From assembly GCF_020639365.1 (NCBI RefSeq), contig NZ_JAINUL010000001.1:5956404-6020403 (forward strand): a stretch of 64,000 nucleotides of DNA. Reading direction: 5' to 3'. The position numbers were made by a program, and so were the translations under genes. The DNA comes from Streptomyces flavotricini. Its GTDB lineage: Bacteria > Actinomycetota > Actinomycetes > Streptomycetales > Streptomycetaceae. Of this stretch, positions 1 through 7,984 are shown piece after piece (the first letter of the stretch is position 1; each line of letters begins with the position of its first letter). The notes below the pieces were generated by a model. The model saw nothing but the letters and a program-made list of their open reading frames with translations, was not told the DNA's origin and did no database searches.

Positions 1-1121
1 AGCGTGGTCACCGGGACCGCGGCCGCCGCGACCGCCGCGAAGGTGTCCGCGATGGCTGCGCCCGCGCCGGCGTGCTCGGCGGCGGCGTCGTTGGCCGCGC
101 CGGGGGTGTCCACCAGGGTGAGGACGGGGATCCCGAGGCGGTCCGCGAGGCGGATCACGCGGGCCGCCGTACGGTATCCGGCCGGGCGGGTGGCGGTGCC
201 ACACTGGGCGGCGTACGCGACGGCCCGCCCCTCCCGCAGCCCGAACCCGCACAGCATCCCGGGATCCGTGCCGCCCGCCCGGTCCCCGGAGAGGGGGAGG
301 CGCAGGGCGAAGTGCGCGTCCAGGTACGCCTCGGCGCGCGGGCGGTCGGGGTGGCGGGCCTGCCGTACGGCGTCCCAGCCGGTCCGCGGGGGCGCTACGT
401 CCGCCAGCGCGGCCGGGGGCCCGACCGGTTCGGCGGAGCGGGGCGCGGCCAGGACGCGCAGCCAGTCGGCGAGGACCGCGGGCAGCCCGGCGGGCGGGAC
501 GACGGCGTCCACGTGCCCGGCGGCGTACTGCCCCTCGGCGGTGTACGCCGCCGGGTCCGCGTCCGCCGGCCGCACCCGGGAGCCCGCGAAGCCGACCTGC
601 GCGCCCGGGAGCGCGAGCACGACGTCGGCCCCGGCGCCGAGCGTGGCCCAGCCGCCGCCGGTGGTGGGATCGCGGAGCACGGCGATCTGCGGGAGCCCCG
701 CCGCCCGGGTCAGTACGGACTGGCGTGCCACGCGCTGGAGTTGGGTCAGCGCGAGCATGCCCTCCTGCATGCGGGAGCCGCCGGTGGCGATCAGCGAGAC
801 GAGGGGGAGGCGGTGTTCGCGAGCGTACGTGTAGGCGGCTTCGAGCCGGTCTCCGGTGCGCTCGCCGAGGGAACCGCCGAGAAAGCCGAACTCGAAGGAG
901 ATGACGGCGGTTTGGCGGCCGCCGATGAGGGCGGTTCCGGTGACGACGGACTCCTCTTCGCCGGTGCGTGCGGTGGCGCGGGCGCGGGAGTCGTCGTATC
1001 CGGCCCAGGTGAGCGGCCCGTCGGGGGCGGAATCCCGCTGCGGGGCGGGCAGTTCGGCGAAGCTGCCGGGGTCGGTCACCGAGGCGATGGCCGCGCGGGC
1101 CGAGAGGCGGGTCGTCGTCAC
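1..1121 (-). CDS. Acyl-CoA carboxylase carboxyltransferase, single-chain (3' end beyond left edge)
   Basis: Carboxyltransferase of the acetyl/propionyl-CoA carboxylase family, which moves the carboxyl group from carboxybiotin to an acyl-CoA. Read on the minus strand from GTG at 1121, preceded by AGGGTG; the frame stays open to the window edge (about 373 residues). A crotonase-like first half carries GGSRMQEG at residues 114-121. A second half carries the TLVDTPGA segment near residue 345, so beta- and alpha-like lobes lie in one chain. No CxxC zinc ribbon of bacterial AccD is seen at the N-terminus. Which acyl-CoA it uses cannot be told. Confidence 0.8.
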   Translation of the reverse strand, partial: MTTTRLSARAAIASVTDPGSFAELPAPQRDSAPDGPLTWAGYDDSRARATARTGEEESVVTGTALIGGRQTAVISFEFGFLGGSLGERTGDRLEAAYTYAREHRLPLVSLIATGGSRMQEGMLALTQLQRVARQSVLTRAAGLPQIAVLRDPTTGGGWATLGAGADVVLALPGAQVGFAGSRVRPADADPAAYTAEGQYAAGHVDAVVPPAGLPAVLADWLRVLAAPRSAEPVGPPAALADVAPPRTGWDAVRQARHPDRPRAEAYLDAHFALRLPLSGDRAGGTDPGMLCGFGLREGRAVAYAAQCGTATRPAGYRTAARVIRLADRLGIPVLTLVDTPGAANDAAAEHAGAGAAIADTFAAVAAAAVPVTT

Positions 1122-1134
1122 GGCATCACCCTAT

Positions 1135-1155
1135 GGGGCCCGGCTCGCGGGCCCC
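1135..1155. terminator. Hairpin between lysE-type gene and carboxyltransferase
   Basis: Eight-bp perfect stem GGGGCCCG/CGGGCCCC with a 5-nt loop, lying after the stop of the LysE gene (1199) and just before the carboxyltransferase start (1121). It probably ends the exporter transcript. Confidence 0.4.
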
Positions 1156-1198
1156 TAGGAGAAGTCCGCAAAGCCCCGCCTGATCCGCACGACACGAC

Positions 1199-1990
1199 CT
1201 ACGGCAACGGGAAGGCCAGCTTGAGGGCGTAGGCGGCGACGAGGCCGTAGCCGAGGCGGAAGGTCCAGGCGCGGGCGGCGGGGGAGATCCGGCGCCCGGC
1301 GGCGGCGCCGATCGCCACGAGTGTCTGCTGCCAGAGGAGGGACGCGGTGGCCACCCCGGTCAGGAAGGCGGCGGCCGTGGTGGGGGTGGTGAGGGTGGAG
1401 GCCTGGGCGGTGGTGAGCGCGGCGAAGTAGAGGGCGGTGGTGGGGTTCACGGCGGTGAGGGCGACGTACCGTCCGAAGGCCGCGCGGGCCGTGGCCGTGT
1501 GCCGGGCCCCGTTTGCGGGGAGGTCCCCGACGCTCGTGCCGGCTGCCGCCTGCCCGGAGCCGGCTCCGCCCCCGGAGCCCCGCGCCCCGGACGCCGGAGG
1601 GGCCGGACGGGCCGTCGGCGGAGCCGGGACGGCGGGGCCGTGTCCCGGCTTCGCCGCCGCCGCCGCCGACGACGCCGCCGACGGCTCGGGCGCCGGAAGT
1701 GTGCGGCTGCGGTAGAGGGCGTGGGCCGCCATCGACAGGAGGACGGTCGCCGACAGCAGGCGGATCCAGGCCTCGATCGGGGTCACGTGGGAGGCCACCC
1801 AGGGGCCGAGGGCCGTGGCGAGGGCCGCGTAGGCGAGGTCCACCGTCGCGATGCCGGCCGCCGCGGCCATGGCCGTGCGCCGGTGCCGCATCGCCTCCTG
1901 GAGCAGCAGCACGCTCATCGCGCCCATCGGCATCGCCACGCCCAGGCCCGCGACCGCCCCCGACAGTCCCGGGGAGAGGAATTCGTTCAT
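1199..1990 (-). CDS. LysE-family amino acid exporter
   Basis: Integral membrane exporter of the LysE/RhtB family, likely moving an amino acid out across the cytoplasmic membrane. The 263-residue product has three N-terminal hydrophobic segments (about residues 8-90), then an unusually long Ala/Pro/Gly-rich linker (about 95-160), then the conserved NPTTALYF segment and two or three more membrane helices. The linker is longer than in typical LysE proteins. The ATG at 1990 has no clear ribosome binding site, so a leaderless message is possible. It is divergent from an Lrp regulator starting 70 bp away, the usual arrangement for Lrp-controlled exporters. Confidence 0.8.
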   Translation of the reverse strand: MNEFLSPGLSGAVAGLGVAMPMGAMSVLLLQEAMRHRRTAMAAAAGIATVDLAYAALATALGPWVASHVTPIEAWIRLLSATVLLSMAAHALYRSRTLPAPEPSAASSAAAAAKPGHGPAVPAPPTARPAPPASGARGSGGGAGSGQAAAGTSVGDLPANGARHTATARAAFGRYVALTAVNPTTALYFAALTTAQASTLTTPTTAAAFLTGVATASLLWQQTLVAIGAAAGRRISPAARAWTFRLGYGLVAAYALKLAFPLP

Positions 1991-2059
1991 GGGGGGAGGG
2001 TGGGGTCCCGGGGAGCGGGTGCAGCGGCGGATATCGGACCCGACTGCGAGAATCGCGGT

Positions 2060-2506
2060 ATGGACCGCCTCGACAGGGAGATCCTCGGCATCCTGCAGCA
2101 GGATGCGCGGGTCTCGTACCGCGACCTCGGCGTGCGCGTCGGGCTCAGTGCCAATGCCACCGCCGACCGGGTGCGCCGGATGCGGCGGGACGGGGTGATC
2201 CGCGGGTTCACCGTCATCGTGGATCCGGCCGCCGACACCCGCGGCGGGCTCGTCGTCTTCATCGACTTGAGCCTGCGGCAGGACACCACGAACGAGGAGT
2301 TCGAGGAGAAGGTGGTCAGGCTGCCCGGGATCACCGAAGTGGTGCACGTGACCGGGGAGTACGACTACCTCGTCCGGGCCCGTGCCGCCGACCCCGCCGC
2401 GCTCGACGCACTGCTGCGCCGGCTCAAGCGCGAGGCCGGCGTGGCGCAGTCCAGTACGCGGATCGCCCTCAAGGGGGCCCACGGGCCACCGCCCACTAGG
2501 CCGTGA
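2060..2506 (+). CDS. Lrp/AsnC-family transcriptional regulator
   Basis: 148-residue feast/famine regulator. It opens with MDRLDREILGILQQDARVSY, the family's winged helix-turn-helix (about residues 1-60, including LSANATADRVRRM), followed by the RAM ligand-binding domain (about 70-140, with VVHVTGEYDYLV). It is divergent from the LysE exporter and probably controls it in response to an amino acid. Its 3' end overlaps the convergent sensor kinase gene by 11 bp. Confidence 0.9.
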   Translation: MDRLDREILGILQQDARVSYRDLGVRVGLSANATADRVRRMRRDGVIRGFTVIVDPAADTRGGLVVFIDLSLRQDTTNEEFEEKVVRLPGITEVVHVTGEYDYLVRARAADPAALDALLRRLKREAGVAQSSTRIALKGAHGPPPTRP

Positions 2507-4073
2507 GCGCCGACTCCCAGCTCATCGTCGTGCCCCGCGTCCCCGCCTCCGTGCGGCCGTCGTCCGTGACCGTCAGGCGGACGCGGGCCGGGGCCGCGTC
2601 CACCGCGACCACGATCGAGGTGACCTGCGAGCGGCGGTGGGCCGCGGCCAGGGCGCCGCGCAGGGCGGAGAGGAGGGCGCCCGCCACCGGCTCCGTGAGC
2701 AGGGCGTCCACCGCCCCCGTGAAGTGGACCGACGGCTGGAAGCCCAGCAGTGCCGCCGCCCCGCCCGTCTCCCGCAGGATCCGGCCGCGGACCGACGTCG
2801 GGGCGTCGCTCGGCGGCTGCTGGAGGGCGAAGATGGCGGTGCGGACCTCCTGGATGGTCGAGTCGAGTTCGTCCACGGCCCGGCCCAGTTCGTCGCCGAC
2901 CGTGTCACCGGACGGCGCCGAGGCGGAGCGTTTCTTCGTGCTCTCCAGCATCATCTCCGTCGCGAACAGCCGCTGGACCACCAGGTCGTGCAGGTCCCGC
3001 GCGATCCGGTCGCGGTCCTCGTAGATCGCCAGCTGCTCGCGGTCGTGCTGCGCGTCGGCCAGGACGAGGGCCAGAGCGGCCTGCGAGGCGAACTGCGAGG
3101 CCAGCAGCCGGTCCACGGCGTCGTACGGGCGCCCGCCCCGGGCGCGCGGCAGGGCCAGGGTGCCGATGAGCTGGCCGCCGCTCTGGAGCGGCAGCATCAT
3201 GCTCGGGCCGAATCGTTCCCGCACGCGCGTGGTCATCCGGGGGTCAGTTGCCGAGTCCTCGATGAAGACCGGCTCGCCGCCGAGGAGTTGTACGAGGACG
3301 GGTGAGCCGGGGGCGATCGCCGTCCCGACCAGGTCGCCGGGGTCCCCGTGGGTGGAGGCGGCCACGATCTCCATTCCGCCTTCCGGAGTCGGCTGGAGGA
3401 CCACCCCGGCGGCCGCGTCAGCGAGCAGCCGGGCCCGTTCGGCCACGCACATCAGCGCGTCGGCGGCCGGGCTGCCGGCCAGCAGGGTCGTGGTGACCGC
3501 GGCGGCGCCCTCGATCCAGCGTTCCCGGCGGCGCGCCGTCTCGTACAGCCGGGCGTTGCCGATCGCTATGCCCGCCTGCGAGGCCAGGACCCGTGCCAGC
3601 GCGAGGTCCTCGTCGGTGAACGTGCCGCCGCCCTGCTTCTCGGTGAGGTAGAGGTTCCCGAAGACCTCCGTGTGGACCCGGATGGGGACGCCCAGGAAGC
3701 TGCGCATGACGGGATGGCCGGGCGGGAACCCCGCCGAGCGCGGGTCCTTCGACAGGTCCTCCAGCATGAGCGGGCGCGGATCGGTGAACAGCGCGCCGAT
3801 CACGCCCGTCCGCCCGTCGGGCAGCCGGGGGATCGCGGCGCGCTCCGCCTCGCTCAGCCCGGCCGTGTACAGCTCGGTCAGCCGCAGGCGCTCGGGGTCG
3901 ATGACCCCGAGCGCTCCGTACCGGGCGGTGCACAGCTCGGTCGCCGATTCCACGATGTGCTGCAGGGTCGCCCGCAGCTCCAGTTCGGAGCCGACGCTGA
4001 GCACCGCCTCCAGGAGTACGGGCAGGCCGGCCCGGTCCGCGGGATCGGTCGGCCCGGGCGCCGCGTCCGTCAT
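2496..4073 (-). CDS. Two-GAF sensor histidine kinase with degenerate ATPase domain
   Basis: 525-residue DevS/DosT-like protein: GAF 1 (about residues 30-180), GAF 2 (about 195-345), then a HisKA_3 dimerisation helix with the phosphoacceptor His362 in ARDLHDLVVQRLF. The following ATPase domain is abnormal. The N-box reads LLSALRGALAAAHRR without the ATP-Mg asparagine, and the protein ends soon after VTDDGR, before the last glycine box. The true start is ATG 4073, overlapping the stop of the MreB-like gene (ATGA), so the two are translated together. A sensory or scaffold role without full kinase activity is possible. No response regulator is adjacent. Confidence 0.75.
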   Translation of the reverse strand: MTDAAPGPTDPADRAGLPVLLEAVLSVGSELELRATLQHIVESATELCTARYGALGVIDPERLRLTELYTAGLSEAERAAIPRLPDGRTGVIGALFTDPRPLMLEDLSKDPRSAGFPPGHPVMRSFLGVPIRVHTEVFGNLYLTEKQGGGTFTDEDLALARVLASQAGIAIGNARLYETARRRERWIEGAAAVTTTLLAGSPAADALMCVAERARLLADAAAGVVLQPTPEGGMEIVAASTHGDPGDLVGTAIAPGSPVLVQLLGGEPVFIEDSATDPRMTTRVRERFGPSMMLPLQSGGQLIGTLALPRARGGRPYDAVDRLLASQFASQAALALVLADAQHDREQLAIYEDRDRIARDLHDLVVQRLFATEMMLESTKKRSASAPSGDTVGDELGRAVDELDSTIQEVRTAIFALQQPPSDAPTSVRGRILRETGGAAALLGFQPSVHFTGAVDALLTEPVAGALLSALRGALAAAHRRSQVTSIVVAVDAAPARVRLTVTDDGRTEAGTRGTTMSWESALTA

Positions 4074-5107
4074 TCGGCCAGCGGGTTGAGGACCATCGGG
4101 GCGATCTTCCCTTCGAGCATCATGCCGAGACCGAGCACGGCGCACACGTCCGGCCGTTCAGCGATGGCGACGGGCATTCCGGTGGCGTCGCGCAGCATCT
4201 GGTCCAGGCCCGGCAGCAGGGCGCTGCCTCCCACCATCATGATCCCCCGGTCCGTCAGGTCGGCGACCAGGTCCGGCGGGCAGTCCCGGAGCACCTTGCC
4301 GATGCCGTCGAGGACGGCGGTCAGCGGGGTGTGGATGGCGTCGCGGACGGCGGCGGTGTCCACGTGGACGGAGCGGGCCAGTCCGGTGGCCACGTCGCGG
4401 CCGTGGATGAGGGTGGAGGAGGGGCCGCCGCCGGTGATCCCGTTGCCGTGCAGGGCCACCTGGAGCGGCCGGACGGCCTGGCTCGGCAGCATCAGTTCGT
4501 GTGCGTGGCGCAGGTGCTGGACGACGGCGTGGTCGATGGCCTCGCCGCCGACCGGGATCCGCTGGGCGGTGACGATCGAGCCGAGGGAGAGGACGGCGAT
4601 CTGGGTCGCGGCGGCCCCGCACACCATGATCATCGTCGCGGTCGGCTGCTCCACGGGCAGGCCGCAGCCGACGGCCGCCGCGATCAGGGTGTCGACGAGT
4701 TCGACGCGCCGGGCGCCGAGCCCGACCATCGTCTCGACGGCGGCCCGCTGCGCGAGCGGGTCGGCGTCGTGCGGGGTGCAGGCGGCGGCCCGCAGCCGGG
4801 GCTTGCGGCGCAGGGCGCGGCGCAGCTTCTCGCCGAGCAGGTGGCGCAGCATCCGCTGGGCCATCTCGATGTCGACGACGGTGCCGCCGGAGACGGGGCG
4901 TACGACACGGATGTAGTCGGGCGTGCGGCCCGTCATCCGCTCGGCGAAGGAGCCGACCGCGATGAGCGCGCCGGTGCGGGTGTTGACGGCGGCGACGCTG
5001 GGCTCGTCGACGACCAGACCGGCGCCCTTGACGTAGACGCGGGTCCTGGCTGCTCCCAGGTCGACGGCGACGTGGCAGCGGCGCAACTGCTCAAGACTGA
5101 CGGTCAC
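4070..5107 (-). CDS. MreB/Mbl-like actin-family protein
   Basis: 345-residue member of the MreB/HSP70 actin fold. It begins with the phosphate-1 strand (HVAVDLGAARTRVYVKGAG), includes PVSGGTVVDIEMAQRM and ends with the adenosine-motif segment DRGIMMVGGSALLPGLDQML. Classical MreB has GTANT and GGTDIGSG-like motifs; here the first is GAART and the phosphate-2 region is MVCGAAATQIAVLS, so nucleotide binding may be altered. Streptomyces carry such divergent paralogues (Mbl type) acting in sporulation wall synthesis. It is the first gene of a pair with the downstream GAF kinase (ATGA overlap). There are no mreC/mreD neighbours. Confidence 0.85.
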   Translation of the reverse strand: MTVSLEQLRRCHVAVDLGAARTRVYVKGAGLVVDEPSVAAVNTRTGALIAVGSFAERMTGRTPDYIRVVRPVSGGTVVDIEMAQRMLRHLLGEKLRRALRRKPRLRAAACTPHDADPLAQRAAVETMVGLGARRVELVDTLIAAAVGCGLPVEQPTATMIMVCGAAATQIAVLSLGSIVTAQRIPVGGEAIDHAVVQHLRHAHELMLPSQAVRPLQVALHGNGITGGGPSSTLIHGRDVATGLARSVHVDTAAVRDAIHTPLTAVLDGIGKVLRDCPPDLVADLTDRGIMMVGGSALLPGLDQMLRDATGMPVAIAERPDVCAVLGLGMMLEGKIAPMVLNPLAE

Positions 5108-5326
5108 GGCAGATCCTCCCGAGAGCGCTGGCGCAAGAGTCCGGCGGCTGCCGGTTGCATTTCATATCTTCTCGGGCGAATAGGGCATAGCGCCCGTTGG
5201 GCTGCTCCGGCTGGGTGTGCCGCACGGGGCGGGAGGTGCTGCACGGGGGTGGATTTCTGTACCGACAGGCAGCACCATGCCGCCACTGCCCGCGCTACTC
5301 GCGCGTAACAAGGTAAAGGGGACCCC
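5108..5326. other. Divergent intergenic region, mreB-like / lipase
   Basis: 219 bp between divergent genes; promoters for both must lie here. It contains a relatively AT-rich patch (about 5155-5175). No repeats or hairpins stand out. Confidence 0.4.
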
Positions 5327-6013
5327 ATGCTGATGCCCCGCCAGAGACTGCTCGCGCTCCTGACGCTCTGCCTGGCGCTCCTCGCACCCTTCCCGGCCCG
5401 GGCCGCCACTCCTGTGCAGCCGCACAACCCGGTCGTCTTCATCCACGGCTACAACGCCGACCCGGGCGTCTGGGGCGGCCTGCGCGAGGACCTGCGCGCC
5501 GCCGGGTACGCGGACTCCGAGCTCTTCTCCTGGGGTTACGACACGCACCGGTCCGTCAACGAGGTCGTGGCCGGGCAGCTCGGCGGGTACGTGGACCAGG
5601 TCCGCCGGCAGACCGGCGCCGCCAAGGTCGACATCGTGGCGCACTCGCTGGGCTCGCTGGTCGGGCGCTGGTACGTGAAGTTCGGCGGCGGCACCGCCAC
5701 CGTGGACCACTGGGTCTCACTGGCGGGCCCCAACCACGGCACCTCCACCGCGTGGGCCTGCGCCCTGTGGGACCAGGCGTGCCGGGACATGACCCCCGGT
5801 TCGTACGTCGTGAGGAATCTGAACGCGGGGGACGAGACCCCGGGCGCGGTGAAGTACGCGACGTTCTGGTCGAACTGCGACGAGGTCGTCAACCCGGACG
5901 ACAGCGTCCCGCTCGCCGGCGCGACCAACACGCCGGTCGGCTGCGTCAAGCACAACGACCTGCTGGGGGACGACGCCACCTCGGCCGGGGTCCGGGCCTT
6001 CCTCGCCTCGTAG
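5327..6013 (+). CDS. Secreted lipase/esterase (alpha/beta hydrolase)
   Basis: 228-residue extracellular lipase of the LipA/class 2 type. Signal peptide at about residues 1-27 (hydrophobic LLALLTLCLALLAPF then ARAA), the oxyanion segment VVFIHGY (37-42) and the nucleophile elbow AHSLG with Ser107. Likely Asp and His partners lie in NPDDSVPL and VKHNDLL near the C-terminus. Four cysteines after residue 150 could form disulfides, fitting export. AAAGGGGA precedes ATG 5327. It is a single gene, divergent from the MreB-like gene. Confidence 0.88.
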   Translation: MLMPRQRLLALLTLCLALLAPFPARAATPVQPHNPVVFIHGYNADPGVWGGLREDLRAAGYADSELFSWGYDTHRSVNEVVAGQLGGYVDQVRRQTGAAKVDIVAHSLGSLVGRWYVKFGGGTATVDHWVSLAGPNHGTSTAWACALWDQACRDMTPGSYVVRNLNAGDETPGAVKYATFWSNCDEVVNPDDSVPLAGATNTPVGCVKHNDLLGDDATSAGVRAFLAS

Positions 6014-6046
6014 CCCCGGCGGTCCGGTCCGGTCCGCGAGCTGGAC

Positions 6047-6634
6047 CTAGACCTGGACCTCGACCCCGTCGACCGCGACGCGCTGGAGCAGGCCGTACGT
6101 GAACTCCGCCACGCACGGCCGCCCCTGCGCACTGAACGCCAGGCGCCACCGGGTCGGCGCGGTCCCCTCCAGCGGGCGCACCGGGGCGAAGGCCCGCGCC
6201 ACTTCGTCCACCGTGGCCGACCAGGGCCTCAGGTCCCGCGGGGTCTCCAGTACGGGCCCCCGCGCGCCGGGGGCCCGGACCAGCCACTCGTTCCACACCG
6301 CCCCGTCCGGCGCGGCCAGCACCTCGAAGCGCAGGTCCGGCCAGAGCGGCACCGGCCACAGCAGGGCCTGGCACGCCAGATCGCCGATGGTGCGCGCCAG
6401 CGTGGACTCCGGGGGCCCGAGCACCGAGCGGTAGCGGGCCAGCGCACCGCGCGAGCGGGGCGAGCGGACCATCGCCTGCCAGCGCCTGTTCGCCTCCCGC
6501 TGCTCGGCGAGCGAGGCGCCCAGGCGCCGGCGCGCCTCCTCGGCGAGGTCCGGCCGGAAGTCCGCCATCCGGCGCAGCAGCACCAGCTGGAAGGCGGTCG
6601 GACCGAAGGGGCCGGGGGACGCGGACGCAGTCAT
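6047..6634 (-). CDS. Conserved hypothetical protein
   Basis: 195-residue protein without a signal peptide or membrane helix. It opens PFGPTAFQLVLLRRMADFRP and then has an Arg-rich helical stretch and a beta-rich C-terminal half. No family I can name. ATG 6634 is chosen as start; the longer open frame upstream has no better site. It converges with the lipase gene and is divergent from the zinc-ribbon membrane protein at 6713. Confidence 0.6.
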   Translation of the reverse strand: MTASASPGPFGPTAFQLVLLRRMADFRPDLAEEARRRLGASLAEQREANRRWQAMVRSPRSRGALARYRSVLGPPESTLARTIGDLACQALLWPVPLWPDLRFEVLAAPDGAVWNEWLVRAPGARGPVLETPRDLRPWSATVDEVARAFAPVRPLEGTAPTRWRLAFSAQGRPCVAEFTYGLLQRVAVDGVEVQV

Positions 6635-6712
6635 GGAGGCCACGATTCCACACAGGACCTCCACGAACCCGCGATACGGATGTTGCGCGGAACCACGTAG
6701 CGTGCGGTCGTC

Positions 6713-7450
6713 ATGGACTACTGCCACGCGTGCCGGAGGCACCTCAACGGCGCCCTGGCGTGCGCCGGCTGCGGAACCCCGGTCGAGTACCTGCCGCCCG
6801 CCGCGCCCGCCGCGCCCGGGGCGTCTGCCGTGCCCGGCGCCCCCCACGGCTCCCCGCGGTCCGGGGGCGACGGCTTCCCGGCGGACCCCTTCGCGGACTC
6901 GCTCGTCGTGCTCTCCGGTGCCGACCGGGGCGGCCGGGCCGGTTCGCGGCGCCGCGCCACGCACCGCAGGCGCCGCCGGACCCTGCTGACGCTGGGGCTG
7001 GGCCTGGTGCTCGCCGCCGGGGGCACGGTCGTGCTGGCCCGGATCGTCGCCGAGGGGCAGAAGACCGACCGGGCCGCCGAGGTGGTGCTCACCGACGGGA
7101 ACGGCCCGCAGGATCCGGGTCCGCTGCCGAGCGGCAAGGGGACTCCCGCCGCGCCGACGGCGCTGAAGCCGGTGAAGGCCTCCGGGTCCGCGAAGGCCGG
7201 CGCGAGCAGTGCGCAGCCGGCCGGTCCCGGGGCGTCCGCCGAGGGGTCCGCGCAGCCGGGTCCGACGGTGTCCGCCTCCGCGTCGGGCAGGACGGGGCCG
7301 ACCAGAGGGGCCACCGGGCCGGGGCCGTCCGTAAGGCCGAGTCAGTCGGGGAAGCCGTCGCCCAGCGCGTCGGGGTCTGCGCAGCCGCCGTCGCCGAGCC
7401 CCACCCCGGCTCCGACCAAGACCGGCTGCTGGTTCATCTTCTTCTGCTGA
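6713..7450 (+). CDS. Zinc-ribbon membrane protein, SCO2400-like
   Basis: 245 residues. The N-terminus is a CxxC...CxxC ribbon (CHACRRHLNG...CAGCG, residues 4-22), followed by a Pro/Ala linker, a basic stop (RRRATHRRRRRT) and one membrane helix (about 94-118). The outside part is a long Ser/Pro/Ala-rich low-complexity stalk ending in the hydrophobic cap CWFIFFC. The build resembles the SCO2400 family of Streptomyces; its function is unknown. A TANNNT element (TAGCGT) ends 9 nt before the ATG and no ribosome binding site is seen, so the message may be leaderless. Confidence 0.75.
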   Translation: MDYCHACRRHLNGALACAGCGTPVEYLPPAAPAAPGASAVPGAPHGSPRSGGDGFPADPFADSLVVLSGADRGGRAGSRRRATHRRRRRTLLTLGLGLVLAAGGTVVLARIVAEGQKTDRAAEVVLTDGNGPQDPGPLPSGKGTPAAPTALKPVKASGSAKAGASSAQPAGPGASAEGSAQPGPTVSASASGRTGPTRGATGPGPSVRPSQSGKPSPSASGSAQPPSPSPTPAPTKTGCWFIFFC

Positions 7451-7462
7451 GCGGCCGGGTGC

Positions 7463-7885
7463 TCAGCCCAGCATCCGCTTGAGCAGGTCCCGCAGGACCG
7501 CCCGCTCGGCCGCGGACAGTCCGGCCAGCGGCTCGCGCGCGAAGTCCAGCGACTCGCGCAGCCGGTCCGCCGTCTGCAGACCCTCCTGCGTCGGGGCGGC
7601 CAGCTTCACCCGGCGGTCCGCCGGGTCCGGCCTGCGCTCGACCAGGCCGCGCGACTCCAGCCGGTCCACGATGCCCGTGATGTTCGAGGGCTCGCACTTC
7701 AGCTGCTGGGCGATCCGCCGCATCGGCATCGGCTCCAGGGACAGCAGGGTCAGCACCCGCGCCTGGGCGCCGGTGAGCTGGTGGCTGGCTGCCGCGTCCT
7801 CGTACTCCTCGTGGTAGCGGGCCACGACGGAGCCGATGAGCTCGACAACCTCAAGGGTCAGGGGATCTGCGCGACGACTGGGCAT
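7463..7885 (-). CDS. MarR-family regulator
   Basis: 140-residue winged-helix repressor: dimer helix (EVVELIGSVVARYHEEYEDAA), HTH (PMRRIAQQLKCEPSNITGIVDRLESRGL) and wing (RRPDPADRRVKLAAPT). It is divergent from a reductase gene and then ohr. Classical OhrR sensors carry a reactive Cys near the N-terminus; here the only Cys is in the DNA-binding helix, so it is not a standard OhrR. It likely represses the neighbouring reductase. Confidence 0.88.
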   Translation of the reverse strand: MPSRRADPLTLEVVELIGSVVARYHEEYEDAAASHQLTGAQARVLTLLSLEPMPMRRIAQQLKCEPSNITGIVDRLESRGLVERRPDPADRRVKLAAPTQEGLQTADRLRESLDFAREPLAGLSAAERAVLRDLLKRMLG

Positions 7886-7984
7886 GGATCCAGGGTACCC
7901 ATTTACTTGACAACATGAAATATCCAGGCGCATGGTTGTTTCACCTACTGAAGTATTCGTCGATTCCTCGATTCGGGAGCGCAC
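7886..7984. promoter_or_regulatory. Divergent marR / reductase promoter region
   Basis: 99 bp of lower GC than its surroundings. It holds the imperfect palindrome ACAACATG...CATGGTTGT (7910-7939) and a TTCA-N5-TGAA element (7941-7953), either of which could be the MarR operator. The site assignment is inference. Confidence 0.4.

Noticed and set aside
72..1232. Plus-strand open frame of 386 residues at the left edge
   Set aside because: Antisense to the carboxyltransferase; no motif, composition typical of a GC-rich shadow.
2496..2620. Frameshift that truncates the kinase ATPase domain
   Set aside because: The gene end overlaps the Lrp gene by 11 bp and no continuation of the domain exists in other frames, so a simple frameshift does not explain it.
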